Assembly: GCA_024239015.1 (NCBI GenBank)
Contig: JANBVM010000008.1
Span: 1-33,625, forward strand
Origin: Patescibacteria group bacterium
Lineage (GTDB): Bacteria; Patescibacteriota; Minisyncoccia; Minisyncoccales; JANBVM01
DNA: 33,625 nt
Direction: 5' to 3'
Shown here: piece by piece, positions 8,235 through 16,621 of the stretch
Layout: each line of letters opens with the position of its first letter
Position numbering within the stretch: the first letter of the stretch is position 1
Notes under the pieces: generated by a model
What the model saw: the letters and a program-made list of their open reading frames with translations, nothing else
Told to the model about the DNA's origin: nothing
Databases searched by the model: none
Made by a program: the position numbers and the translations under genes

Positions 8235-9713
8235 TTATAAATTCTCAAGAACTTTCCAAATTTCTACCATAGCAATGGTATCCATCTCACAATATTTAAC
8301 AAGATCAGAGAATAGTTTCTCTTTATTAGAATTGCCCTTTTCTCTTATGATTGTATCCATCCATAGTCGTTGTGCAGACGCACCTTCTTGAATATCTAGT
8401 TCCTTATAACTTAAATTAGGCACAACCACAGGCAATACATATTTAATAGATGCTCTACCCAAAAAATCTTTATCTACAAACCACCCATTTCCAAACGGCT
8501 TCATCAAGTCTACTGTCCTATTATTAACGTCTTCTAAAAACTTACTGAACTCCGGAAACATCTGTGCCATTTCTTCATTACGTTTTGTTTCAAAACTCTT
8601 ATACCACACAATAACACTACCAACAGCACCAATATCCTGCTTAAGCTTATTTAGCAAGCTAGGAACTGGATGACTATTGTCTCTATGTAAATACTCAGCA
8701 TGCCTGGGTTCTTCGCCTGTCTTTTCAATAATATGCAAGGAATACTGAAATGGTATCTGTTGATATGGTTTGCTCCCATTATACAATGGAGCAAAATTCA
8801 TTGCTGTCTCATAATCAAGGAAATAAAGTGGATAAATTAATGTATTAAGAAAGTCTTTAATTTTATCTTTATTAATAATGCACTCATTTTTCTTGGTTGC
8901 CATAGCTTGCACTTGTTGTTTTGACGTCAAATTAAAATCATCTGGTATATCTTTAATAAGCGATATACCTAAATCCTCAAGCTCTCCTATGCGCTTAACA
9001 CCAGGTGCTATTAAATTATATATACTATACATATCAACTTTATTACCTAAGGATTTATAAATTTCCATCCACTCATTTAATGAACCAAGTTTGGCATGTC
9101 GCGGAGATGAATCTGGCAATTCAGGTAAATTAATAACATCAAAAGCAAGTTGAATATTGTTTTTAGTCTCCTCTATCTTATTACGCACATCATTAGTGAT
9201 ATCGGTCACTGTTGATAAACTAATGGGATCAATCTCACCATCTCTAACATATTGATTATTAACATGTATGACCGCAATATTACGCACTTTTAAACCAGCT
9301 GATTCAAGAACAATTGTCTGAAAAGCTAAATCTGGATAGTGTTCTGGTTTAATTTTTGTACTAGACTTAATTTCATACAAATCAAATGTATTTTCCTCAA
9401 CTCTATCCACAACATCACATATGCAAGTAATATTATTTGCTTCAAATCTTGCCTGAAATATAGTTTTAGCGTTATTATCTAATGCCTTTTTAGTTCTTTC
9501 CGGCATTGATAAATATTCATTATAATTATTAAAACTAATATAAACACCATCAGAAAATCTCTGATTAGCATATTTTTCAAATTCTATACCAGCATCAAAT
9601 ATTGCCTGTAAATTATCATCTGGTTCTGGTAGTTTTGATTTGTCATGTTTCTTTAACCACAACCAAGCCGGGTGTCTAAGAAACATCATGTATTCAGATT
9701 TAGAAAGCTGCAT
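8235..9713 (-). CDS. DUF2779-like protein: N-terminal PD-(D/E)XK (Cas4/RecB-like) plus C-terminal DEDD exonuclease-like domain
   Basis: N-terminal MQLSKSEYMMFLRHPAWLWLK, FDLYEIKSSTKIKPEHYPDLAFQ; C-terminal LYFLDYETAMNFAPLYNGSKPYQQIPFQYSLH, VIVWYKSFETKRNEEMA, NRTVDLM, YCEMDTIAMVEIW. Confidence 0.75.
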   Translation of the reverse strand: MQLSKSEYMMFLRHPAWLWLKKHDKSKLPEPDDNLQAIFDAGIEFEKYANQRFSDGVYISFNNYNEYLSMPERTKKALDNNAKTIFQARFEANNITCICDVVDRVEENTFDLYEIKSSTKIKPEHYPDLAFQTIVLESAGLKVRNIAVIHVNNQYVRDGEIDPISLSTVTDITNDVRNKIEETKNNIQLAFDVINLPELPDSSPRHAKLGSLNEWMEIYKSLGNKVDMYSIYNLIAPGVKRIGELEDLGISLIKDIPDDFNLTSKQQVQAMATKKNECIINKDKIKDFLNTLIYPLYFLDYETAMNFAPLYNGSKPYQQIPFQYSLHIIEKTGEEPRHAEYLHRDNSHPVPSLLNKLKQDIGAVGSVIVWYKSFETKRNEEMAQMFPEFSKFLEDVNNRTVDLMKPFGNGWFVDKDFLGRASIKYVLPVVVPNLSYKELDIQEGASAQRLWMDTIIREKGNSNKEKLFSDLVKYCEMDTIAMVEIWKVLENL

Positions 9714-9862
9714 GTTGTTTATTAATGGCTTAAATAGATTTTAAATAATCAATAATATCTTTGGTTGCATCTTCAACTTTTGGTATTGGATTTCCATATT
9801 TTTATTAATTTTAGAGTAACTTTCTTTTAAAAAAATTTCAAGGACGCTCTATTGAAAATTAA

Positions 9863-10117
9863 AACAAAAAGTTTGAATTCTATGCAATTGTATCTTATTA
9901 TCAACAACTTTTTATAAAAGTTTTTAAAAAAGGTTCTTCTGAAAACAAAAAAGCCATTCTTATGGCTATCGGTAAAAACTTTCTGTTAAAAGACGGCAAG
10001 CTAATTTTTGAATTCAAAGAACCCTTTAACTGGGTTGTAGAGCTAAATAAATCAAAGAGTTATAACATGTCCAATATGCGGGGACGACGAGACTCGAACT
10101 CGCAACCTCATGATTGA
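9863..10117 (+). pseudogene. C-terminal remnant of a large serine recombinase reading into the tRNA-Asp gene
   Basis: Stop-free frame: NKKFEFYAIVSYYQQLFIKVFKKGSSENKKAILMAIGKNFLLKDGKLIFEFKEPFNWVVEL...; resembles the gs.e.Kk.iL..iG.n..LkdgkL.fe...Pf tail of serine recombinases. No start, no catalytic domain upstream. Confidence 0.5.
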
Positions 10118-10152
10118 CAATCATGTGCTCTAACCAATTGAGCTACGCCCCC
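10079..10152 (-). tRNA. tRNA-Asp (GTC)
   Basis: GGGGGCGTAGCTCAATTGGTTAGAGCACATGATTGTCAATCATGAGGTTGCGAGTTCGAGTCTCGTCGTCCCCG; full cloverleaf, anticodon loop TTGTCAA; CCA not encoded. Confidence 0.95.
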
Positions 10153-10159
10153 ACTCTTG

Positions 10160-10232
10160 TGCCGGTGACGGGACTCGAACCTGTAACCTCTGGCTTATGA
10201 TGCCATTGCTCTAACCATTGAGCTACACCGGC
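10160..10232 (-). tRNA. tRNA-Met (CAT), elongator-like (or Ile2)
   Basis: GCCGGTGTAGCTCAATGGTTAGAGCAATGGCATCATAAGCCAGAGGTTACAGGTTCGAGTCCCGTCACCGGCA; anticodon loop ATCATAA; CCA not encoded. Confidence 0.9.
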
Positions 10233-10289
10233 TTAGCCTTGTGTTTATTATAAAAATAAAGTTTTCCCAAAATACTAGCTACGAATTTG

Positions 10290-10360
10290 TTGCGGTGCCC
10301 CGAATTGCACGGGGGCCTCCAGCTTATGGGACTGGCGAGGTACTACTCCTCCACACCGCG
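10290..10360 (-). tRNA. initiator-like tRNA-Met (CAT) with aberrant features
   Basis: CGCGGTGTGGAGGAGTAGTACCTCGCCAGTCCCATAAGCTGGAGGCCCCCGTGCAATTCGGGGCACCGCAA; C1xA72 mismatch as in bacterial initiators, loop CCCATAA, D-loop AGTAGTA, T-loop TGCAATT. Confidence 0.75.
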
Positions 10361-10401
10361 TCCTTATTTTATATTCTTTCGGTCACAAAGTCAATGTAAA
10401 T

Positions 10402-10920
10402 TTAGAAAGCTTGTAAATTATTCAGTGCTTTCTCATAAACTTCAAAGGCCTTCCTTGCCTCTGCCGCGTCCAAACGATAGCTTGGGTCATGAACAATATT
10501 AGAGCGGATTTTATGGATCTCACTTACATCCTTAAGATTATCCAAGGTCTCAGTGGTTAATTTATCTAATCTCTCGCCCAAAGTCTCACCCCCATAACCC
10601 ATGTCCTTTAAAACCCCGTCTAAAAGATTATCAGCCTCAATTATGGCTAACTTTGTATCAGCTTCTGTCCCAAGGTCAAATCTCTCTTTAACTTTAGCCC
10701 ATTTCTTAGCTACACCCGCTAATCCAAAATGCCGATAGGTTAAAATTTCTGTTAAATCCCAAAATATTAATCTTCTTATCCAACTGGTCTTAATAAGAGC
10801 AAAAACAATAAAACCGATATAAAATAGGCCCATAGCCAAGAATATGATCTTGATCAATGATAACCACCAGATATTAAAATCTGGATCTAATATAAATTGA
10901 ATTATACCTTCATGGTTCAT
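10402..10920 (-). CDS. membrane protein with C-terminal HEPN-like helical domain, unknown function
   Basis: One or two N-terminal TM helices, then helical region ending EIHKIRSNIVHDPSYRLDAAEARKAFEVYEKALNNLQ with an R-X4-H motif. Confidence 0.6.
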   Translation of the reverse strand: MNHEGIIQFILDPDFNIWWLSLIKIIFLAMGLFYIGFIVFALIKTSWIRRLIFWDLTEILTYRHFGLAGVAKKWAKVKERFDLGTEADTKLAIIEADNLLDGVLKDMGYGGETLGERLDKLTTETLDNLKDVSEIHKIRSNIVHDPSYRLDAAEARKAFEVYEKALNNLQAF

Positions 10921-10933
10921 AAAATTTTAGAGA

Positions 10934-12355
10934 TTATTGTTCTTCAAGGATTCCAGCCACGTCCATAATCTTTCTGTCCTCAAATGGCTTCCCTATAATC
11001 TGTAAACCAACTGGCAAGCCATCAACTTTCCCGCAAGGAACAGAGATGGCTGGAAGTCCTGCCAACTTTACTGAAGCTGTTAGAATGTCAGAAAGATACA
11101 TTTTCAAAGGATCTTTAGTCTTCTCTCCTAGTTTGAAAGCTGGGGTTGGAGATACAGGGGTAAAAATAACGTCTACTTTTTCAAAAGCTCTATCAAAATC
11201 TCTTTTAATTAAGGTTCTAACTTTCTGGGCTCTTAAATAATAAGCTTCGTAATATCCAGCTGACAGAACGTAAGCTCCCAACATTATTCTTCTTCTAACT
11301 TCGTCACCAAATCCCTCTCCTCTGCTTTCTAAATATACATCAATCAGATTCTGGACTTTGGATTTTGAATATCCGTATTTGATGCCATCGTAGCGAGCTA
11401 AGTTAGCTGAAGCCTCAGAGGGAACAATTATGTAATAACAAGGAATAGAATATTCTTGGTGAGGAAGACTGATTTCTTCAACCTTGGCTCCCCTCTCCTG
11501 ATATACCTTAATTGTATTGTTTATTAATTCTAGCACTTTAGGATCAATCCCTTCAACAAAATATTCTTTTGGAACCCCAATTACCATATCTTTAATCTTA
11601 AAATCGGTATATTGAGGTATTAGTCCTGCTTCTACGCTAGTTGAATCTAGTTCGTCCTTGCCAGAAATAATATCAAAAACAATTTTACAATCCTCAACTG
11701 TCTTTGTCATCGGGCCTGCTTGGTCTAAAGAAGATGCAAAAGATATTAAGCCGTATCTCGATACTGCCCCATAAGTAGGATTCAAGCCCACTATCCCGCA
11801 AAAAGAAGCTGGTTGTCTTACTGAACCGCCAGTATCAGTACCCAGAGCAAAGCTGCAAAAGTTAGCTGAAACTGCAGCCGCTGATCCCCCGGAAGAACCA
11901 CCTGGCACTCGAGTTAAATCGTGAGGATTTTTGGTAGGACCAAAAGCAGAATTTTCAGTAGAAGAACCCATGGCAAATTCATCTAAATTAGTCTTGCCCA
12001 AGACTATTACTCCTTGTTTTTTTAACCGCTCGACGCAGGTAGCATCATAGGGGGCTATATAGTTTTCTAATATTTTAGAGCCAGCCGTACACCTTATATC
12101 CTTTGCCAGAATAATATCCTTTACTGCTACCACGGTTCCCGCAAGCATAGGAATATTTTTGTCTCTGGCTATCATTTCATCTGTTTTTTTTGCCTGTAAA
12201 AGGGCTGAGTCTGAGCTGACAGTTAAAAAAGAATTAACTTTTTTATCCTCCTTTCCAATCTTATCCAAATATTTTCTGGTTAATTCCAATACTGAAAAGT
12301 CTTTGTTTGATAATCCCTGATGTATTTCTCTTATCGTAAGCCCTGTTAAATTCAT
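10934..12355 (-). CDS. gatA: Asp-tRNA(Asn)/Glu-tRNA(Gln) amidotransferase subunit A
   Basis: AVKDIILAKDIRCTAGSKILENYIAPYDAT, GKTNLDEFAMGSSTENSAFGPTKNPHDLTRVPGGSSGGSAAAV, GTDTGGSVRQPASFCGIVG. Confidence 0.97.
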   Translation of the reverse strand: MNLTGLTIREIHQGLSNKDFSVLELTRKYLDKIGKEDKKVNSFLTVSSDSALLQAKKTDEMIARDKNIPMLAGTVVAVKDIILAKDIRCTAGSKILENYIAPYDATCVERLKKQGVIVLGKTNLDEFAMGSSTENSAFGPTKNPHDLTRVPGGSSGGSAAAVSANFCSFALGTDTGGSVRQPASFCGIVGLNPTYGAVSRYGLISFASSLDQAGPMTKTVEDCKIVFDIISGKDELDSTSVEAGLIPQYTDFKIKDMVIGVPKEYFVEGIDPKVLELINNTIKVYQERGAKVEEISLPHQEYSIPCYYIIVPSEASANLARYDGIKYGYSKSKVQNLIDVYLESRGEGFGDEVRRRIMLGAYVLSAGYYEAYYLRAQKVRTLIKRDFDRAFEKVDVIFTPVSPTPAFKLGEKTKDPLKMYLSDILTASVKLAGLPAISVPCGKVDGLPVGLQIIGKPFEDRKIMDVAGILEEQ

Positions 12356-12642
12356 TGAAGAATTTGTTTTGTTTTTAGATAGTTGTCTTTTGTCCTTGGA
12401 GCCAGCCCTAATAATTCTTCGCTTTTTGCCTTTGTTTTTACGTCTATTTGGTCCTTCCTCATTACATTCTCAACTAAAACTGTATGAGTGTGGGGCTCTA
12501 CGCCAGAAACATTAACCTTTTTCAATTTCTCCACATAATCTAAAACGGAAGAAAGTTCTTTTTGGAACTTCTTAATATCCTTCTTTTTCAAGCGAATTCT
12601 GGCTAATTTAGCTATATGTTTAATTTGGTCTTCTGAAATCAT
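12352..12642 (-). CDS. gatC: Asp-tRNA(Asn)/Glu-tRNA(Gln) amidotransferase subunit C
   Basis: IKHIAKLARIRLKKKDIKKFQKELSSVLDYVEKLKKVNVSGVEPHTHTV; 4-bp overlap with gatA. Confidence 0.93.
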   Translation of the reverse strand: MISEDQIKHIAKLARIRLKKKDIKKFQKELSSVLDYVEKLKKVNVSGVEPHTHTVLVENVMRKDQIDVKTKAKSEELLGLAPRTKDNYLKTKQILQ

Positions 12643-12647
12643 AATTT

Positions 12648-13691
12648 TTACTTAGGTGGTTCCAATTGCCCAGTTTCTATCAAAACATCTTGCAATTCAT
12701 CTAGATTCTCTAAAATCATTCCTGCCCCCCTGACTACAGCTGTCATTGGATCCTCTATAATCTTTGTTGGAATTTTCGTTTCCTTTTGGACTAAAATATC
12801 CAGCCCCTTTAAAAGAGATCCTCCTCCGGCTAAGTGAATACCGTTTTTCATCACATCAGATAATAATTCTGGAGGTGTTTCCTCAATTGCAGTCTTAATT
12901 TCAGATACAATTCTTCCTACTGATTTTTCCATGGCTCTCTTGATATCTTCATCAGAAACCAATACTTCTTCTGGAAGCCCGGTAATTAAATTCCTTCCTC
13001 TCATTGGAAGCTCTCTTCTTTCTTTTAGTGGAGAGGCTGATCCAATAGCAATTTTAATTACTTCTGCTGTCCTCTCACCTATTAATAGCTTGTATTCTTC
13101 CTGGGCAAAACTAACTACGTCTTCATTAAGTTTATCTCCAGCTATCCTCAAACTCTTTGCTATAACAATTCCTCCTAAAGAGATTACAGCTACTTCAGTT
13201 GTTCCCCCTCCGATATCAACAATAAAATTACCGCCCGCATCCTGGACAGGAAGGCGAGCGCCAATTGCAGAAGCCATGGGCTCATCAACCAAAAAAACCT
13301 CTCTGGCACCAGCTGATTTTGCTGCATCAATTACAGCTTTTTTCTCTACTTCAGTTACGCCAGATGGTATACCAATGATTACCCTTGGCCTCATCCATCT
13401 TTTTTGGCGGGTTTTATCAATAAAATATCTAAGCATTTGTTCGGTTACCTCAAAATCAGAAATCACACCTGCCCTCAGAGGCCTTGTAGCTACAATATGA
13501 GAAGGGGTCCTGCCAACCATCTTTTTGGCTTCCATGCCAATTGCTAGAATCTGACCAGTCTTCTGGTTGATTGCTACCACTGATGGTTCCTGAATAACAA
13601 TCCCTCGTCCTCGAACATAGACAACCGAGTTAGCAGTTCCAAGGTCAATGGCAATATCTTCTAAAAATTCTTTGAAAACCTTATTAAACAT
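12648..13691 (-). CDS. mreB: rod shape-determining protein MreB (copy 1)
   Basis: DIAIDLGTANSVVYVRGRGIVIQEPSVVAI, RPLRAGVISDFEVTEQMLRYFI, VDIGGGTTEVAVISLGG, HLAGGGSLLKGLD. Confidence 0.95.
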   Translation of the reverse strand: MFNKVFKEFLEDIAIDLGTANSVVYVRGRGIVIQEPSVVAINQKTGQILAIGMEAKKMVGRTPSHIVATRPLRAGVISDFEVTEQMLRYFIDKTRQKRWMRPRVIIGIPSGVTEVEKKAVIDAAKSAGAREVFLVDEPMASAIGARLPVQDAGGNFIVDIGGGTTEVAVISLGGIVIAKSLRIAGDKLNEDVVSFAQEEYKLLIGERTAEVIKIAIGSASPLKERRELPMRGRNLITGLPEEVLVSDEDIKRAMEKSVGRIVSEIKTAIEETPPELLSDVMKNGIHLAGGGSLLKGLDILVQKETKIPTKIIEDPMTAVVRGAGMILENLDELQDVLIETGQLEPPK

Positions 13692-13701
13692 TGTTTATTA
13701 T

Positions 13702-14952
13702 TTATATAAAACTTTTTAAAAACTTATTTAAATTGGCGATTTCTACCAATTGTTCTTTCTTTTCTCCTCTCTTCTTTACCTCAACGGAGTTTTTACCCAA
13801 GGTTTTTTTAGAGACAACAACTCTTATTGGAATACCAATCAAGTCGCTGTCAGCAAATTTCTCCCCAGCTGTTTTGTCTTCTCTATCATCGTATAAAACT
13901 TCTGTTCCTTGCAGTTTCCGATACAGTTCTTCTGATGCCTTGCTCACTTTTATTTCATTTTCAAGAGCAATCAAATGAATCAAAAAGGGAGCCACCTCTT
14001 TTGGCCAAATAATCCCCCTTTCATCATTGTGAACCTCAACAATTGTGCCCAACAACCTACCAAGGCCCAGGCCATAACAACCCATCATTATTGGTTTATC
14101 TTTTCCGTCTTTATCTTTGAATGTAAAATCAAATGCTTTACTAAACCTGGTTTTAAGATCAAAGATATTCCCAACCTCAATGGTTTTTTTGATCTCTAAT
14201 TCTTTGTTTTTACATTGAGGACATTTATATTTCTGGTCTTCAATAATTTCTTTATTAAGACCTAATTTACATTTTTGGCATAAATATATAGTGTCCTCAC
14301 CATATGGAGTAATAGTTTGGAATTCATGAGAATATTTACTAAAAGCACCGCCTAAGGCCAAAGCTAAAAAAGTCTTCTTTCCTATGCCGCATCTCTGAAA
14401 AATTCTAAAATAAGCTCCCTTTACCTTTTCATAATATTTATTTAAATCTTCCTCACTGGCGTGAAAAGAATACATGTCTTTCATCACAAACTCTACACCC
14501 CTTAATAGTCCAGATTTAGCCCGGAGCTCGTCTCTGAATTTATTCTGAATCTGGTAAACAGAAACTGGTAGGTCTTTATATGACTGGACAAATTTCTTAA
14601 CCAAGGGAGTAATAACCTCTTCATGTGTCCAGCCCAAACCATAATCCTTTCCCGATCTACTCTTTAACTTAAACATTATCCCTTCTTTATCGTGCCACCT
14701 GTCAGTTGTTTCCCATATTTTTCTAGGATGAAGGGTGGGCAAAAAGACTTCTTGTCCTGAAACTCTGTTCATCTCTTCTCTAATAATGTTTTTAATCTTG
14801 CTGAATACTAAAAACCCCAAAGGCAGATAAGAATAGACTCCGGCCATTAATTTATCAAAAAACCCAGCTCTTATCAAAAGCTTTGCATTTATGCTTTTCT
14901 CATCCTTTGGCGATTCTCTAATTGTTTTGGTGAAAAGATTAGACTGTCTCAT
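13702..14952 (-). CDS. proS: prolyl-tRNA synthetase (short, editing INS domain missing)
   Basis: LIRAGFFDKLMAGVYSYLPLGFLVFSKIKNIIREEMNRVSGQEVFLPTL, GWTHEEVITPLV, FRDELRAKSGLLRGVEFVMKDMYSFH, MMGCYGLGLGRLLG; 416 aa with a C-X2-C/C-X2-C segment. Confidence 0.93.
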   Translation of the reverse strand: MRQSNLFTKTIRESPKDEKSINAKLLIRAGFFDKLMAGVYSYLPLGFLVFSKIKNIIREEMNRVSGQEVFLPTLHPRKIWETTDRWHDKEGIMFKLKSRSGKDYGLGWTHEEVITPLVKKFVQSYKDLPVSVYQIQNKFRDELRAKSGLLRGVEFVMKDMYSFHASEEDLNKYYEKVKGAYFRIFQRCGIGKKTFLALALGGAFSKYSHEFQTITPYGEDTIYLCQKCKLGLNKEIIEDQKYKCPQCKNKELEIKKTIEVGNIFDLKTRFSKAFDFTFKDKDGKDKPIMMGCYGLGLGRLLGTIVEVHNDERGIIWPKEVAPFLIHLIALENEIKVSKASEELYRKLQGTEVLYDDREDKTAGEKFADSDLIGIPIRVVVSKKTLGKNSVEVKKRGEKKEQLVEIANLNKFLKSFI

Positions 14953-14955
14953 GCG

Positions 14956-16035
14956 TCAGAACAACCTATTTATATCATTTATTGTTACTAAAACCATTAA
15001 AACGAGCAATAACATAAAGAAGGCAACTGTTATATTTTGTTCAACCTTCTCTGGGATTGGTTTTTTCCTTACTGCTTCTATTCCCAAGAATAAAAGTCTT
15101 CCCCCATCAACTGCTGGTATGGGTAAAATATTGAATACTGCCAGGTAAATAGAGATCATGCCTAAAAAGTTGATAAAATAACTTATCCCTAGTTCTTGAG
15201 CTTGAGACAACATCTGAAAAACACCTATTGGCCCTGTCAGCTGAACGCCAGTAGGGGTGCCGTTAAATAAATTCCAAATAGCCCTACCATATCCTAATAT
15301 TATATTGAAGGTTAAGCTAAGTGTGGCTAAAATTCCCTGCCAAGGAGCTGAATACCAAGGATATTTCTTAATGGCTGTCCTGATTAAAGCCACTCCCATT
15401 GGCCCCTCTTCTTTTGGCGGAGAAACCCTTGGAGTCAAAGAAACATCAAAAATCTTATCTCCTCGTTCTACCGTCAAGATAATTTCTTTCCCTAAATAAA
15501 TATTGGTAAATTCTTGAATCTCTTTTATCTTGATGGGTGACAATTTATCTGTCTCAAATGATATCTTCCTTATTGTGTCCCCGACCACCAGCCCTGCTGT
15601 TTCAGCCGGAGAGTTAGGAGATAGGCCTGCTATTTGAATTCTAGGATTAATTAAATTATTAACATCTTCATCTCCAATAACAGTTGGGGCTCCAATAGAA
15701 AATACAAAACTAAAAAGTATTGCAGCTATTATCCAAAAAGCAATTACTCCGCCCAAGATAATCAAGACTCTTTTTGTAATTGATTGTTTAGAAAAACTCC
15801 TGGGATCTTCATGTTCCCCAATTTCTCCAGGAAGACGTATAAATGCACCAAAAGGTAAAAGATTTATAGAGTAAATGGTTTCTCCGATCTTCTTTCCAAA
15901 CAGCCTTGGAGGATAGCCAATGCCAAATTCTTCCACCTTTACTCCAAATCTCTTAGCCATCCAAAAATGCCCCAATTCATGAAGGGATACCAGGGCAATT
16001 ATACTAAAAAAAGCGATTACAATTGTTATAGGCAT
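14956..16035 (-). CDS. rseP: RIP zinc metalloprotease (site-2 protease, RseP/RasP family)
   Basis: LHELGHFWMAKRFGVKVEEFGIGYPPRLFG (HExxH), PDZ-like segment, NILPIPAVDGGRLLFLGIEAVRKKPI. Confidence 0.92.
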   Translation of the reverse strand: MPITIVIAFFSIIALVSLHELGHFWMAKRFGVKVEEFGIGYPPRLFGKKIGETIYSINLLPFGAFIRLPGEIGEHEDPRSFSKQSITKRVLIILGGVIAFWIIAAILFSFVFSIGAPTVIGDEDVNNLINPRIQIAGLSPNSPAETAGLVVGDTIRKISFETDKLSPIKIKEIQEFTNIYLGKEIILTVERGDKIFDVSLTPRVSPPKEEGPMGVALIRTAIKKYPWYSAPWQGILATLSLTFNIILGYGRAIWNLFNGTPTGVQLTGPIGVFQMLSQAQELGISYFINFLGMISIYLAVFNILPIPAVDGGRLLFLGIEAVRKKPIPEKVEQNITVAFFMLLLVLMVLVTINDINRLF

Positions 16036-16036
16036 A

Positions 16037-16612
16037 TTAACTTTCTATCTCTTTTTTCTTTTTTCCTATCATTTCTTCAATTTTTTTATGGAACTCTTCT
16101 ACCAGGTCTTTTAGTTCGTCTTTACCTTTGAACTTATCATCTTCTCTGATTTTTCCTTCCCTAAACCCCTCTTGGATTTCTCGCCAAGCTTCATCCCTCC
16201 ATCTTCTGATTGTTCTTTTAGCTTCTTCTTGTTTTTCTGAAATAAAATGAATTAAATCTTTTCTGAATTCTTCGCTTAAAGAAGGCAGTCTCATTCTGAT
16301 TAATTCTTTTTCAACAACTGGGCTGGATCCCATCTTACTGTTTCTCTCTAAGGCTTTCACAATATCTTCTATATAGGATTTATCCCAGGGCTGAATTACA
16401 ATCTCCCTTGGTTGAGGAACAGATATTGCTGCTAATTCCTTTAAATCAAATTTCTTGCCAAGATATTCAACCTCAATATCCTCAACTAAAGAAGGCGAAG
16501 CTCTTTCGGTCCTAACCTTATACAGCTCCCTTTCCAGAAAACTTAAAACCTTTTCTAGCTCTGGCCTTATTCTTTTAATAATATCTTTATGAGATACTTT
16601 ATCTTCTGTCAT
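16037..16612 (-). CDS. frr: ribosome recycling factor
   Basis: LYKVRTERASPSLVEDIEVEYLGKKFDLKELAAISVPQPREIVIQPWDKSYIEDIVKAL and LPSLSEEFRKDLI. Confidence 0.95.
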   Translation of the reverse strand: MTEDKVSHKDIIKRIRPELEKVLSFLERELYKVRTERASPSLVEDIEVEYLGKKFDLKELAAISVPQPREIVIQPWDKSYIEDIVKALERNSKMGSSPVVEKELIRMRLPSLSEEFRKDLIHFISEKQEEAKRTIRRWRDEAWREIQEGFREGKIREDDKFKGKDELKDLVEEFHKKIEEMIGKKKKEIES

Positions 16613-16621
16613 AGATAATAC

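Noticed and set aside
8164-8271. Short plus-strand frame MVRTEFWRNLFKKENIKNIKDMFINSQELSKFLP
   Set aside because: Overlaps the 3' end of the DUF2779 gene, low complexity, no family recognised.
10287-10502. 71-aa plus-strand ORF MLRCPELHGGLQLMG...
   Set aside because: Runs across the antisense of a tRNA and the 3' end of the HEPN-like gene; typical tRNA-antisense artefact.
12931-13500. 189-aa plus-strand ORF antisense to mreB
   Set aside because: Shadow ORF opposite a clearly conserved MreB; Ser/Thr-rich composition typical of antisense reading.
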